DNA from: an uncultured Caulobacteraceae bacterium
Lineage (GTDB): Bacteria; Pseudomonadota; Alphaproteobacteria; Caulobacterales; Caulobacteraceae
Length of the DNA: 8,061 bases
Direction: 5' to 3'
Assembly (NCBI GenBank): GCA_937952995.1
Contig: CALFYB010000231.1
Location: forward strand, 1 to 8,061
Part shown: in pieces, positions 1-5,833 of the stretch
Layout: each line of letters begins with the position of its first letter
Numbering within the stretch: position 1 is the stretch's first letter
Made by a program: the position numbers and the translations under genes
The notes under the pieces: generated by a model
Told to the model about the DNA's origin: nothing
Database searches by the model: none
Seen by the model: the letters and a program-made list of their open reading frames with translations, nothing else

Positions 1-480
1 GCCAGGCTGACAGACGGCGAGAACATGGGCGCGGGGACCCAGGAATCGCAACATGTCGCGGATATGGTCCAGATAGTCATGAAAATCGAACCGGCCTTCC
101 AGCACAGGCACATCCCGCGCATTCGACCATTCGGTAATGTAGACCTCGTGGTCCTGGAGGAAGGTCTTGACCGTGTCCCGCAGCAGGGTGGCATAATGTC
201 CCGACAAGGGTGCTACGATCAGCAGGGCGGGTTGCGGGTCAGTCTTGCCTGCCCGGTGAAGGGCACCCGCCTCCCTGGAAAAATGCGTCAGCCGGACCCA
301 GGGGCTTTCCCAGGCGAGCCTCTGGGTAACGGGGACGGAGTTCCCGGCAATCTCGATACTGTCGAGGCCCCAGTCCGGGCGGCCATAGCGACGGGTAATA
401 TTGGTAAACAGGTCGGTCGAGGCATAGATTCTGCGCCCCAGAGGCGTTTCCCGAATGGGGTTCAGCGGCGATTGCCAGAC
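1..480 (-). other. phaZ: PHA depolymerase (PhaZ) N-terminal region, truncated at both ends
   Basis: This is the depolymerase-like part of the frame starting at 1425, fusion residues 316-475. The order of motifs follows intracellular PhaZ: PLNP near residue 320, TRRYGRP near 344, the V-P-V-T segment, then IVAPLSGHYATLLRDTV (403-419), EVYITEWSNARDVP and GRFDFHDYLDHI. The last visible motif is AVCQP at 470-474. In known intracellular PhaZ the cysteine of this motif is, as I recall, the catalytic nucleophile, so C472 is present. The remaining catalytic residues would lie beyond the window. Roughly the first 30 residues expected for the family are missing and are replaced by Fe-S oxidoreductase sequence. 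PhaZ mobilises stored polyhydroxybutyrate inside the cell; nothing else in the window concerns PHA metabolism. Confidence 0.75.
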
Positions 481-1425
481 ATCGCGGGTGGCGCGGGCCA
501 GCGCCTGCACCGCTTCATTTTCAGGCAAGAGCAGCGGCCACTCGAACTTCATCATCAGGCCGCAGCTCGCGGTCAGGGCGACGACCTGGTAGCCCTGTTC
601 GATATAGGGCGCGAAGGCCTTGGCCACGCGCTCGGCCCGTCCGGCGACATCGGCCAGATCACCGGCCTCGAGCTGGGGCATGCCGCAACATTCGGGATAG
701 ACCAGCTTGGCCTCGACCCCCTGCTTGGCCAGAACCTTGGCCGCGGCAACCGCCGTATCGGGGGCGTTATAGTCGACAAAGCAGGTGGCATAGAGCGCGG
801 CCTTGCGCTGGCCGAACGCCGGTCCCGCTGGATCGGGCGCATAGGGGGTGGCGAGCAGGTCGGTGGCGGTCTTGGAATGGAACTGCGGCAGCTCGGCCTC
901 AGCATCGATCTCGGCGATGGCATCGAGCAGCTTGCGCAGCGGGGTGTTCTTACGGGCCGTCATCCAGTTAGCGATCCCCGCCACCGGCTTGGCCATCTTG
1001 CCATTGCGGTCGGTCATGCCCAGCTGGTCGCGGACGAAATTCTTCTCTCCCGCCCGACGCTTGGCGGCGCGGTAGCGCAAGATCAGGTGGGGAATATCAA
1101 TGTCGAACTCGTGCGGCGGCACATAGGGGCACTTGGTCAGGAAGCACATGTCGCACAGGGTGCAGGCCTCATCGACCTTGGCATAGTCGGCCTTGGCCAC
1201 ACTATCCAGCTCCCCGGTCTTGCTCTCGTCGATCAGGTCGAACAGGCGCGGGAAACTGTCGCAAAGATTGAAGCAGCGACGGCAGGTGTGACAGACGTCG
1301 AACTGTCGCTCCATCTCCTTTTCGACGGCTTCAAGATCGTAAAAGGCCTCATCACGCCACGCGATCGGGTGACGGAAGGGGGCATCCAAACTGCCTTCAC
1401 GGGCGGGTTTCACAGGATCAGCCAC
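1..1425 (-). CDS. Fe-S oxidoreductase (heterodisulfide reductase-like) fused in frame to a PHA depolymerase fragment; partial
   Basis: One uninterrupted frame of 475 codons runs from a GTG at 1425 off the left edge. The GTG is the only start codon after the upstream in-frame TGA and has AGAGG 6 nt before it. Residues 1-315 look like the Fe-S oxidoreductase often found beside rubrerythrin. Two cysteine clusters are visible (C45, C48, C51, C55 and C88, C91, C94, C99), typical of 4Fe-4S binding. One complete CCG domain follows, with C215, C246-C247-G248 and C288. The family normally has a second CCG domain, which is absent. From about residue 316 the sequence matches intracellular polyhydroxyalkanoate depolymerase instead, with PLNP, TRRYG, IVAPLSGHYATLL and AVCQP. 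Such proteins should be electron-transfer enzymes in the first half and cytoplasmic polyester hydrolases in the second; both halves are incomplete here. I see a join near base 480 and doubt that the fusion is a functional gene. Confidence 0.8.
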   Translation of the reverse strand, partial: MADPVKPAREGSLDAPFRHPIAWRDEAFYDLEAVEKEMERQFDVCHTCRRCFNLCDSFPRLFDLIDESKTGELDSVAKADYAKVDEACTLCDMCFLTKCPYVPPHEFDIDIPHLILRYRAAKRRAGEKNFVRDQLGMTDRNGKMAKPVAGIANWMTARKNTPLRKLLDAIAEIDAEAELPQFHSKTATDLLATPYAPDPAGPAFGQRKAALYATCFVDYNAPDTAVAAAKVLAKQGVEAKLVYPECCGMPQLEAGDLADVAGRAERVAKAFAPYIEQGYQVVALTASCGLMMKFEWPLLLPENEAVQALARATRDVWQSPLNPIRETPLGRRIYASTDLFTNITRRYGRPDWGLDSIEIAGNSVPVTQRLAWESPWVRLTHFSREAGALHRAGKTDPQPALLIVAPLSGHYATLLRDTVKTFLQDHEVYITEWSNARDVPVLEGRFDFHDYLDHIRDMLRFLGPRAHVLAVCQPG

Positions 1426-1471
1426 GGCGTGCCTCTTGGATCATGAGCGTGGATTGGAGATGCAAATGGAT

Positions 1472-1503
1472 TGGGCGGCGAAGCCATCACGCCCCGCCGC
1501 CCA
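1472..1503 (-). terminator. GC-rich stem-loop between the rubrerythrin and Fe-S genes
   Basis: Perfect 9-bp arms (TGGGCGGCG at 1472-1480, CGCCGCCCA at 1495-1503) surround a 14-nt loop. The structure begins 8 nt after the rubrerythrin stop codon on the minus strand. No T-run follows on that strand, so it is not a textbook intrinsic terminator. It could slow transcription or protect the 3' end of the rubrerythrin message while allowing read-through into the Fe-S gene. Confidence 0.4.
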
Positions 1504-1511
1504 TGTTCCGT

Positions 1512-1928
1512 TTAGCCCAAGGTGTCCAGGGCGCGCTGGAAGCGGCCCGCGTGGGACTTTTCAGCCTTGGCGAGGGTCTCGAACCAGTCGGCAATCTCGT
1601 CAAAACCTTCTTCGCGAGCGGTCTTGGCCATGCCGGGATACATGTCGGTATATTCGTGGGTCTCACCGGCGATGGAGGCCTTGAGATTGTTCTCGGTGCC
1701 ACCGATGGGCAGGCCGGTCGCGGGGTCGCCAACGGCTTCCATGAATTCCAGGTGGCCGTGCGCGTGGCCGGTTTCACCTTCAGCGGTGGAACGGAAGACA
1801 GCGGCGACGTCGTTGTAGCCTTCGATGTCAGCCTTTTGCGCGAAATAGAGGTAACGACGGTTGGCTTGGCTTTCGCCAGCGAAGGCGTCCTTCAGGTTTT
1901 CCAAGGTCTTGCTGTTTGCGAGGCTCAT
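1512..1928 (-). CDS. rubrerythrin-family diiron protein without rubredoxin domain
   Basis: This 138-residue ferritin-like protein is predicted to be cytoplasmic. All seven expected diiron ligands can be placed: E19 (in GES), E52 and H55 (E-x-x-H), E89 and E92 (G-E-x-x-E), E123 and H126 (E-x-x-H). The protein stops right after the four-helix bundle, so the C-terminal rubredoxin-like FeS4 domain of classical rubrerythrin (about 190 residues) is absent. Family members reduce hydrogen peroxide; here electrons must come from a separate partner. The Fe-S oxidoreductase 86 bp downstream on the same strand is the obvious candidate, an inference from position. The ATG at 1928 is well supported: AGGGAAG at 1934-1940 lies 5 nt upstream, inside a longer purine-rich tract. 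The 129 bp between this gene and the dehydrogenase upstream could hold its own promoter, but I cannot identify one with confidence. Confidence 0.9.
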   Translation of the reverse strand: MSLANSKTLENLKDAFAGESQANRRYLYFAQKADIEGYNDVAAVFRSTAEGETGHAHGHLEFMEAVGDPATGLPIGGTENNLKASIAGETHEYTDMYPGMAKTAREEGFDEIADWFETLAKAEKSHAGRFQRALDTLG

Positions 1929-1933
1929 CTTCT

Positions 1934-1940
1934 CTTCCCT
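1934..1940 (-). promoter_or_regulatory. ribosome binding site of the rubrerythrin gene
   Basis: On the minus strand AGGGAAG ends 5 nt before the ATG and belongs to a purine run reaching back to about 1947 that contains a second AGGGAAG copy. It is the strongest Shine-Dalgarno site in the window and fixes the rubrerythrin start. It suggests efficient translation, as expected for an abundant peroxide-protection protein. Confidence 0.7.
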
Positions 1941-2057
1941 TCCCTTTGCGGTGCCAGCTCATAACGGCCAGCGCTCTTTGACGACTTGAACAGTACCGCC
2001 GCCAAAAGCAAAGGGCTAATCGATTTAATTTCTTAAACCCATTGGAAAAATCAATGA

Positions 2058-3002
2058 CTATGGAACGGGGCTCAAAAGGGTCTCGCCCGCGAAATGACGG
2101 CGCAGATTTTCGAAGGTCTGGCTGATCATGGCCGGAATGCCCTCAATGCTCTGACCCGCCGTGTGGGGCGTCAAAAGCGTGTTGGGAACATCGGCCCAGC
2201 GCGCCGCCGGGGTGGGTTCGACCTCATAGACATCGAGCGCCGCACGGCCTAGCGCCCCGGACTTCAGCGCCGCAATCAGGGCGGTTTCATCCACCACCGA
2301 ACCGCGCGCGACATTGACCAACAGGCCTTGCGGGCCAAGAGCGGTGATGACCTCTTGGCTGATCAGGCCGACATTGGAGGCATCGGCGCGGCAGGCCACG
2401 AACAGGATATCCGACTGCTTGGCCAACTCGACCAGATCGGCAACATAGCGCAAAGGCTGATCAGGCTTAGCCCGCGGACCCCACCAAGCAATCTCCAGAC
2501 CAAAGGCGGGCAAGCGCTTGGCAATGGCCAGACCGATGGCCCCAAGGCCAACGATCCCCGCCGTCTTGCCCCGTAAGGCCGGACGAAGCGGGCCACGATA
2601 GGACGGCGTCCACGCCCCCTCGCGCACCATGCGGTCGCCCTCAAGGATCAGACGCCAAGAGGCTAATGCCGCGCCAACCGCTTGGTCAGCGACATCGTCG
2701 GCATTGAGACTGTCAGCATGGGTTAGTTCGACACCGCGCCCGCGCAGGAACACCGGATCATAGGCGTCATATCCAACACTGACGCAGGCCACGAGACCGA
2801 GGTTGGGCAGATTTTCGTAGAACTCCGGCGCAAAACCATGCTCGCCCGCGCCAATCAGCGCCTGAGCCCGCTGACCCGGACCCTTGGCCCAGTCCAGAGG
2901 ATCGGCGACCTCCCAAACCCGCAGGACCTCATAGGCATGAGACAGCGGCCCCTCCAGGCTCTTGAGCATCGGGTGGGTCAGAGCGACGACGGGCTTGGTC
3001 AT
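2058..3002 (-). CDS. D-isomer-specific 2-hydroxyacid dehydrogenase (hydroxypyruvate/glyoxylate reductase-like)
   Basis: The 314-residue protein has the length and two-part layout of the family: catalytic domain at both ends, Rossmann domain from about residue 100 to 280. The nucleotide-binding motif is G152-L-G154-A-I-G157. The catalytic triad is visible as R233 (in VNVARG), E262 (in VEP) and H280 (in TPHTAG). After the second Rossmann strand the sequence is W-W-G-P-R rather than one ending in aspartate, which favours NADPH over NADH (inference). Such enzymes reduce 2-keto acids such as glyoxylate, hydroxypyruvate or 2-ketogluconate to D-2-hydroxyacids in the cytoplasm; the exact substrate cannot be read from sequence. 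It starts 7 nt after the ettA stop with no Shine-Dalgarno sequence in that gap, so it is probably co-transcribed and perhaps translationally coupled to ettA. Confidence 0.88.
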   Translation of the reverse strand: MTKPVVALTHPMLKSLEGPLSHAYEVLRVWEVADPLDWAKGPGQRAQALIGAGEHGFAPEFYENLPNLGLVACVSVGYDAYDPVFLRGRGVELTHADSLNADDVADQAVGAALASWRLILEGDRMVREGAWTPSYRGPLRPALRGKTAGIVGLGAIGLAIAKRLPAFGLEIAWWGPRAKPDQPLRYVADLVELAKQSDILFVACRADASNVGLISQEVITALGPQGLLVNVARGSVVDETALIAALKSGALGRAALDVYEVEPTPAARWADVPNTLLTPHTAGQSIEGIPAMISQTFENLRRHFAGETLLSPVP

Positions 3003-3009
3003 GGTGTGT

Positions 3010-4671
3010 TTAGCGTCCGAACTTCTGGAACTTGAGGCGCTTGGGGATCAGGCTGTCGGCACCCAGACGGCGCTTCTTGTCTTCTTCATAGGCTTCAAAG
3101 TTGCCCTCGAACCATTCCACATGGCCGTCGCCTTCAAAGGCGAGGATGTGGGTGGCCAGACGGTCTAGGAACCAGCGGTCGTGGCTGATAACCACGGCGC
3201 ACCCGGCGAACTCCTCCAGAGCCTCTTCGAGGTTCTGCAAGGTTTCGATATCGAGGTCGTTGGTCGGCTCATCGAGCAGGATGACATTGCCGCCGGTGGT
3301 CAGGGTCTTGGCCAGGTGGACGCGGTTACGCTCACCACCGGACAGCAGCCCGACCTTCTTTTGCTGGTCGCCGCCTCGGAAGTTGAACGAGCCGACATAG
3401 GAGCGGGTGTTGATTTCGCGCGCGCCGACCTTGAGCACGTCCAGGCCCTGAGAGACCTCCTGCCAGACGTTCTTGTTGGGATCGAGGGCATCGCGGCTCT
3501 GATCGACATAGGCCAGCTTGACCGTCTCACCGAGGCGCACCGTGCCGGTGTCCGGGGTCTCTTGGCCGGTGATCAGCTTGAACAGGGTCGACTTACCCGC
3601 GCCGTTCGGACCGATGACGCCAACGATGCCGTTCGGGGGCAGCTTGAAGGTCAAGCCATCGAACAGGACACGGTCGCCGAATGACTTCTTAAGGTCGGTC
3701 ACCTCGATGACCACATTGCCAAGGCGCGGCCCGGGCGGGATCTGGATCGTGGCGAAGGATTGCTTTTCGCGCTCCTGCTGGTTGACCATCTCCTCATAGG
3801 CCGCCAAGCGGGCTTTGGACTTGGACTGGCGGGCTTTGGCCGAGGAACGCACCCATTCCAGTTCGCGGGTCATGGCGCGCTGGCGGGCCTCGGACTCGCT
3901 ATTTTCCTGCACGATGCGCTTGGTCTTCTGCTCCAGCCAGCCGGAATAGTTGCCCTCGTAGGGGATGCCCTTGCCGCGGTCCAGTTCTAGGGTCCACTTG
4001 GTCACCTGATCTAGGAAGTAGCGGTCGTGGGTCACGAGGATGACGCAGCCGGGGAAATTTTCGAGGTGGTGCTGCAACCAAGCCACGGACTCGGCGTCCA
4101 AGTGGTTGGTCGGCTCATCGAGCAGCAGCATGTCCGGCTTGGAGAGCAGAAGGCGAGCCAGAGCGATACGGCGACGCTCACCGCCCGATAGCTTGTCGAC
4201 CGGGCTGTCATCGGGGGCGCAACGCAGCGCGCCCATGGCCATTTCAATCTTGCTGTCGATGTCCCAGAGGTCGCCCGCGTCGATCTTTTCCTGAAGGGCG
4301 TTCATCTCCTCCATCAGCTCGTCGGTATATTCCTCGCCCATCAGGGTGGCGACTTCGTTATAGCGGTCGAAAATCTTCTTTTCTTCGCACCAAGCGATGA
4401 CATTGGCGCGCACATCGAGGCTATCGTCCAGATGCGGCTCTTGCTCAAGATAGCCCATCTTGATGCCTTCAGCGGCCTTGGCCTCGCCGTTAAATTCCTT
4501 ATCGATCCCCGCCATGATCTTCAGCAGGGTCGACTTACCCGAGCCGTTGACCCCGACCACGCCGATCTTGGCGTCGGAATAGAAGGACAGCCAGATGTTC
4601 TCGAACACCTTCTTGCCGCCGGGATAGGCCTTGGTCAGGCCTTGCATCTGGAAAATATATTGCTGTGCCAT
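3010..4671 (-). CDS. ettA: energy-dependent translational throttle protein EttA (ABC-F ATPase)
   Basis: The 553 residues match the length of EttA (555 in Escherichia coli) and have no membrane segments, as expected for an ABC-F protein. Two ATPase cassettes are complete. The first has Walker A GVNGSGKST (40-48), signature LSGGE (161-165), Walker B LLLDEPTNHLD with catalytic E186, and H215. The second has Walker A GPNGAGKST (354-362), LSGGE (443-447), LLDEPTNDLD with E468, and H497. The insert at about 95-140 corresponds to the EttA arm, and the charged stretch at about 243-310 is the inter-domain P-site tRNA interaction linker. EttA binds the ribosomal E site and gates the first elongation step according to the ATP/ADP ratio. 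The gene diverges from the ArsR-type regulator across a 178-bp gap. A possible TTGCCT -35 box lies at 4739-4744, but its -10 partner is poor, so no promoter is called. The dehydrogenase follows 7 bp behind. Confidence 0.95.
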   Translation of the reverse strand: MAQQYIFQMQGLTKAYPGGKKVFENIWLSFYSDAKIGVVGVNGSGKSTLLKIMAGIDKEFNGEAKAAEGIKMGYLEQEPHLDDSLDVRANVIAWCEEKKIFDRYNEVATLMGEEYTDELMEEMNALQEKIDAGDLWDIDSKIEMAMGALRCAPDDSPVDKLSGGERRRIALARLLLSKPDMLLLDEPTNHLDAESVAWLQHHLENFPGCVILVTHDRYFLDQVTKWTLELDRGKGIPYEGNYSGWLEQKTKRIVQENSESEARQRAMTRELEWVRSSAKARQSKSKARLAAYEEMVNQQEREKQSFATIQIPPGPRLGNVVIEVTDLKKSFGDRVLFDGLTFKLPPNGIVGVIGPNGAGKSTLFKLITGQETPDTGTVRLGETVKLAYVDQSRDALDPNKNVWQEVSQGLDVLKVGAREINTRSYVGSFNFRGGDQQKKVGLLSGGERNRVHLAKTLTTGGNVILLDEPTNDLDIETLQNLEEALEEFAGCAVVISHDRWFLDRLATHILAFEGDGHVEWFEGNFEAYEEDKKRRLGADSLIPKRLKFQKFGR

Positions 4672-4801
4672 GGGGCGCGGGCGCTCTTCACGATCGAGGA
4701 AATGGGGCTGACAGGGATGTAACCGCCTATGCGATCAGAGGCAACGGTTAGGCAGGTTTTATCCGCTGCCCTCCGCCCTCATTCTCGTCTTCGGCGTCAC
4801 C

Positions 4802-4830
4802 TTGCCAAGGCCGCCAAACTCAGACATAAA
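4802..4830 (+). promoter_or_regulatory. candidate sigma-70-type promoter for the arsR-metF operon
   Basis: TTGCCA (4802-4807) matches five of six positions of the TTGACA -35 box. After exactly 17 nt comes CATAAA (4825-4830), which matches four of six positions of TATAAT. Transcription would start near 4837, leaving a leader of only about 13-16 nt or nearly none. The -10 element lies inside the left arm of the inverted repeat, so a bound repressor would block it. The assignment rests on consensus matching only. Confidence 0.45.
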
Positions 4831-4851
4831 GATATAAGGATATCTTTATGT
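4824..4851. promoter_or_regulatory. perfect 12-bp inverted repeat, probable operator of the ArsR-type regulator
   Basis: The left arm ACATAAAGATAT (4824-4835) and right arm ATATCTTTATGT (4840-4851) are exact reverse complements separated by AAGG. The element is strikingly AT-rich in a G+C-rich context. It covers the candidate -10 box, the only AAGG Shine-Dalgarno-like bases and the first start codon of the regulator, so binding there would shut off the operon. Palindromic AT-rich sites are typical of ArsR-family repressors. It resembles, from memory, the ATAAAGATATCTTTAT-like sites assigned to the alphaproteobacterial SAM-responsive regulator SamR; I have not verified that match. Confidence 0.75.
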
Positions 4852-5833
4852 GATGGTCGCCATGACATCGGAAGAGGTAATTGAAGCATTGAGGGCGGCG
4901 GGTGAGCCGACGCGTCTGCGCATCCTTGCTCTTTTGGCCGACGAGGAGTTGGCGGTCATGGAACTAAGTCAGATATTGGACCAGAGCCAGCCGCGTGTCT
5001 CGCGCCATCTTAAACTGCTTAGCGACGCCGGTTTGATTGAACGGTTCCCCGATGGCGCTTGGGTCTTTTACCGCGTCGCCGCCGATCCGGCCATGCGCCA
5101 TTTCGTCGATCAGGTTTTGGACATGATCGAGTCTTCGGACATTGGAATGCAACGCGATGCTGAACGGCTCGATGCCGTGCGCGGCGAGCGGTCTTCTGAC
5201 GCGCAGTCCTATTTTGCGCGCAATGCGGCGCGCTGGGACGAGATCCGATCGCTCTATGTGTCCGAAGCCAATGTCGAGGCGGCCATTATCGCAGCGGCGG
5301 GGTCAGGTCCGTTTGAACGGATGATTGATCTGGGCACAGGGGCTGGTCGGATGCTGGCCTTGCTCGGACCAAAGGCCAAGGATGCGATCGGTCTGGATCT
5401 ATCGCAGCAGATGCTCAATGTCGCGCGGCTGCACGTAACCGAGGCAGGGCTTGAGGGCGTTGAGCTTCGTCACGGCGATATCTTCGCCACGCGCTTGCCC
5501 GACCGCAGCGCCGATCTGGTCGTCGTTCATCAGGTGCTGCATTATCTATCTGACCCGGCCTCAGCCGTCATGGAGGCGGCGCGACTTGTGGCACCGGGCG
5601 GACGCCTGTTGATCATTGACTTTGCCCCCCATGCGCTGGAGTTCCTGCGCGAGGCGCACCAACACCGCCGCCTTGGCTTTTCCGATGATGAGATGGGCCG
5701 ATGGATGGCGGAGGCGGGACTGCTCGCGCCAGACCTGACCACCCTGCCCTCAGCCTCGTCTGAGGGCCTGACCGTAAAGATTTGGGTCGCTAAACGCAGC
5801 CCTGATGACCGTAAGAGTTCGAAAGTTTCGTAA
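4850..5833 (+). CDS. ArsR-family regulator fused to a SAM-dependent methyltransferase domain (SamR-like)
   Basis: The protein has two domains in 327 residues. Residues 8-80 form an ArsR winged helix-turn-helix, with GEPTRLRILALL, recognition-helix region QSQPRVSRHLKLL (46-57) and the wing at FPDGAWVFYRV. Residues 118-315 form a class I methyltransferase fold, with motif I D160-L-G-T-G-A-G166, the acidic D183 after strand two, HGD at 208-210, and APGGRLLIIDF at 248-258. No typical ArsR metal-binding cysteines are seen, as the protein has no cysteine. Because the gene runs directly into metF, the methyltransferase fold probably acts as a SAM or SAH sensor that controls methionine and one-carbon genes. 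True methyl transfer is also possible. GTG 4850, ATG 4853 and ATG 4862 are all possible starts; the GTG overlaps the inverted repeat, and the AAGG at 4836-4839 fits 4850 or 4853 better than 4862. The stop TAA overlaps the metF ATG by one base. Confidence 0.88.
   Translation: MMVAMTSEEVIEALRAAGEPTRLRILALLADEELAVMELSQILDQSQPRVSRHLKLLSDAGLIERFPDGAWVFYRVAADPAMRHFVDQVLDMIESSDIGMQRDAERLDAVRGERSSDAQSYFARNAARWDEIRSLYVSEANVEAAIIAAAGSGPFERMIDLGTGAGRMLALLGPKAKDAIGLDLSQQMLNVARLHVTEAGLEGVELRHGDIFATRLPDRSADLVVVHQVLHYLSDPASAVMEAARLVAPGGRLLIIDFAPHALEFLREAHQHRRLGFSDDEMGRWMAEAGLLAPDLTTLPSASSEGLTVKIWVAKRSPDDRKSSKVS

Noticed and set aside
25..1446. Plus-strand open frame of 473 codons opposite the Fe-S/PhaZ frame
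   Set aside because: It is the complement of a well-recognised coding region. Its translation shows no family motif, and long antisense frames are common in G+C-rich DNA.
1443..1964. Plus-strand open frame of 173 codons covering the rubrerythrin gene
   Set aside because: The rubrerythrin on the other strand has all diiron ligands and a strong ribosome site; this frame has neither motifs nor a good start.
1929..2057. Possible promoter or terminator between the dehydrogenase and rubrerythrin genes
   Set aside because: An AT-rich stretch (about 2018-2055) is present, but no -35/-10 pair or stable hairpin with a T-run could be placed convincingly.
3181..3684. Plus-strand open frame of 167 codons inside ettA
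   Set aside because: It is opposite the second ATPase cassette of EttA, which is fully conserved in the other strand; no motif of its own.
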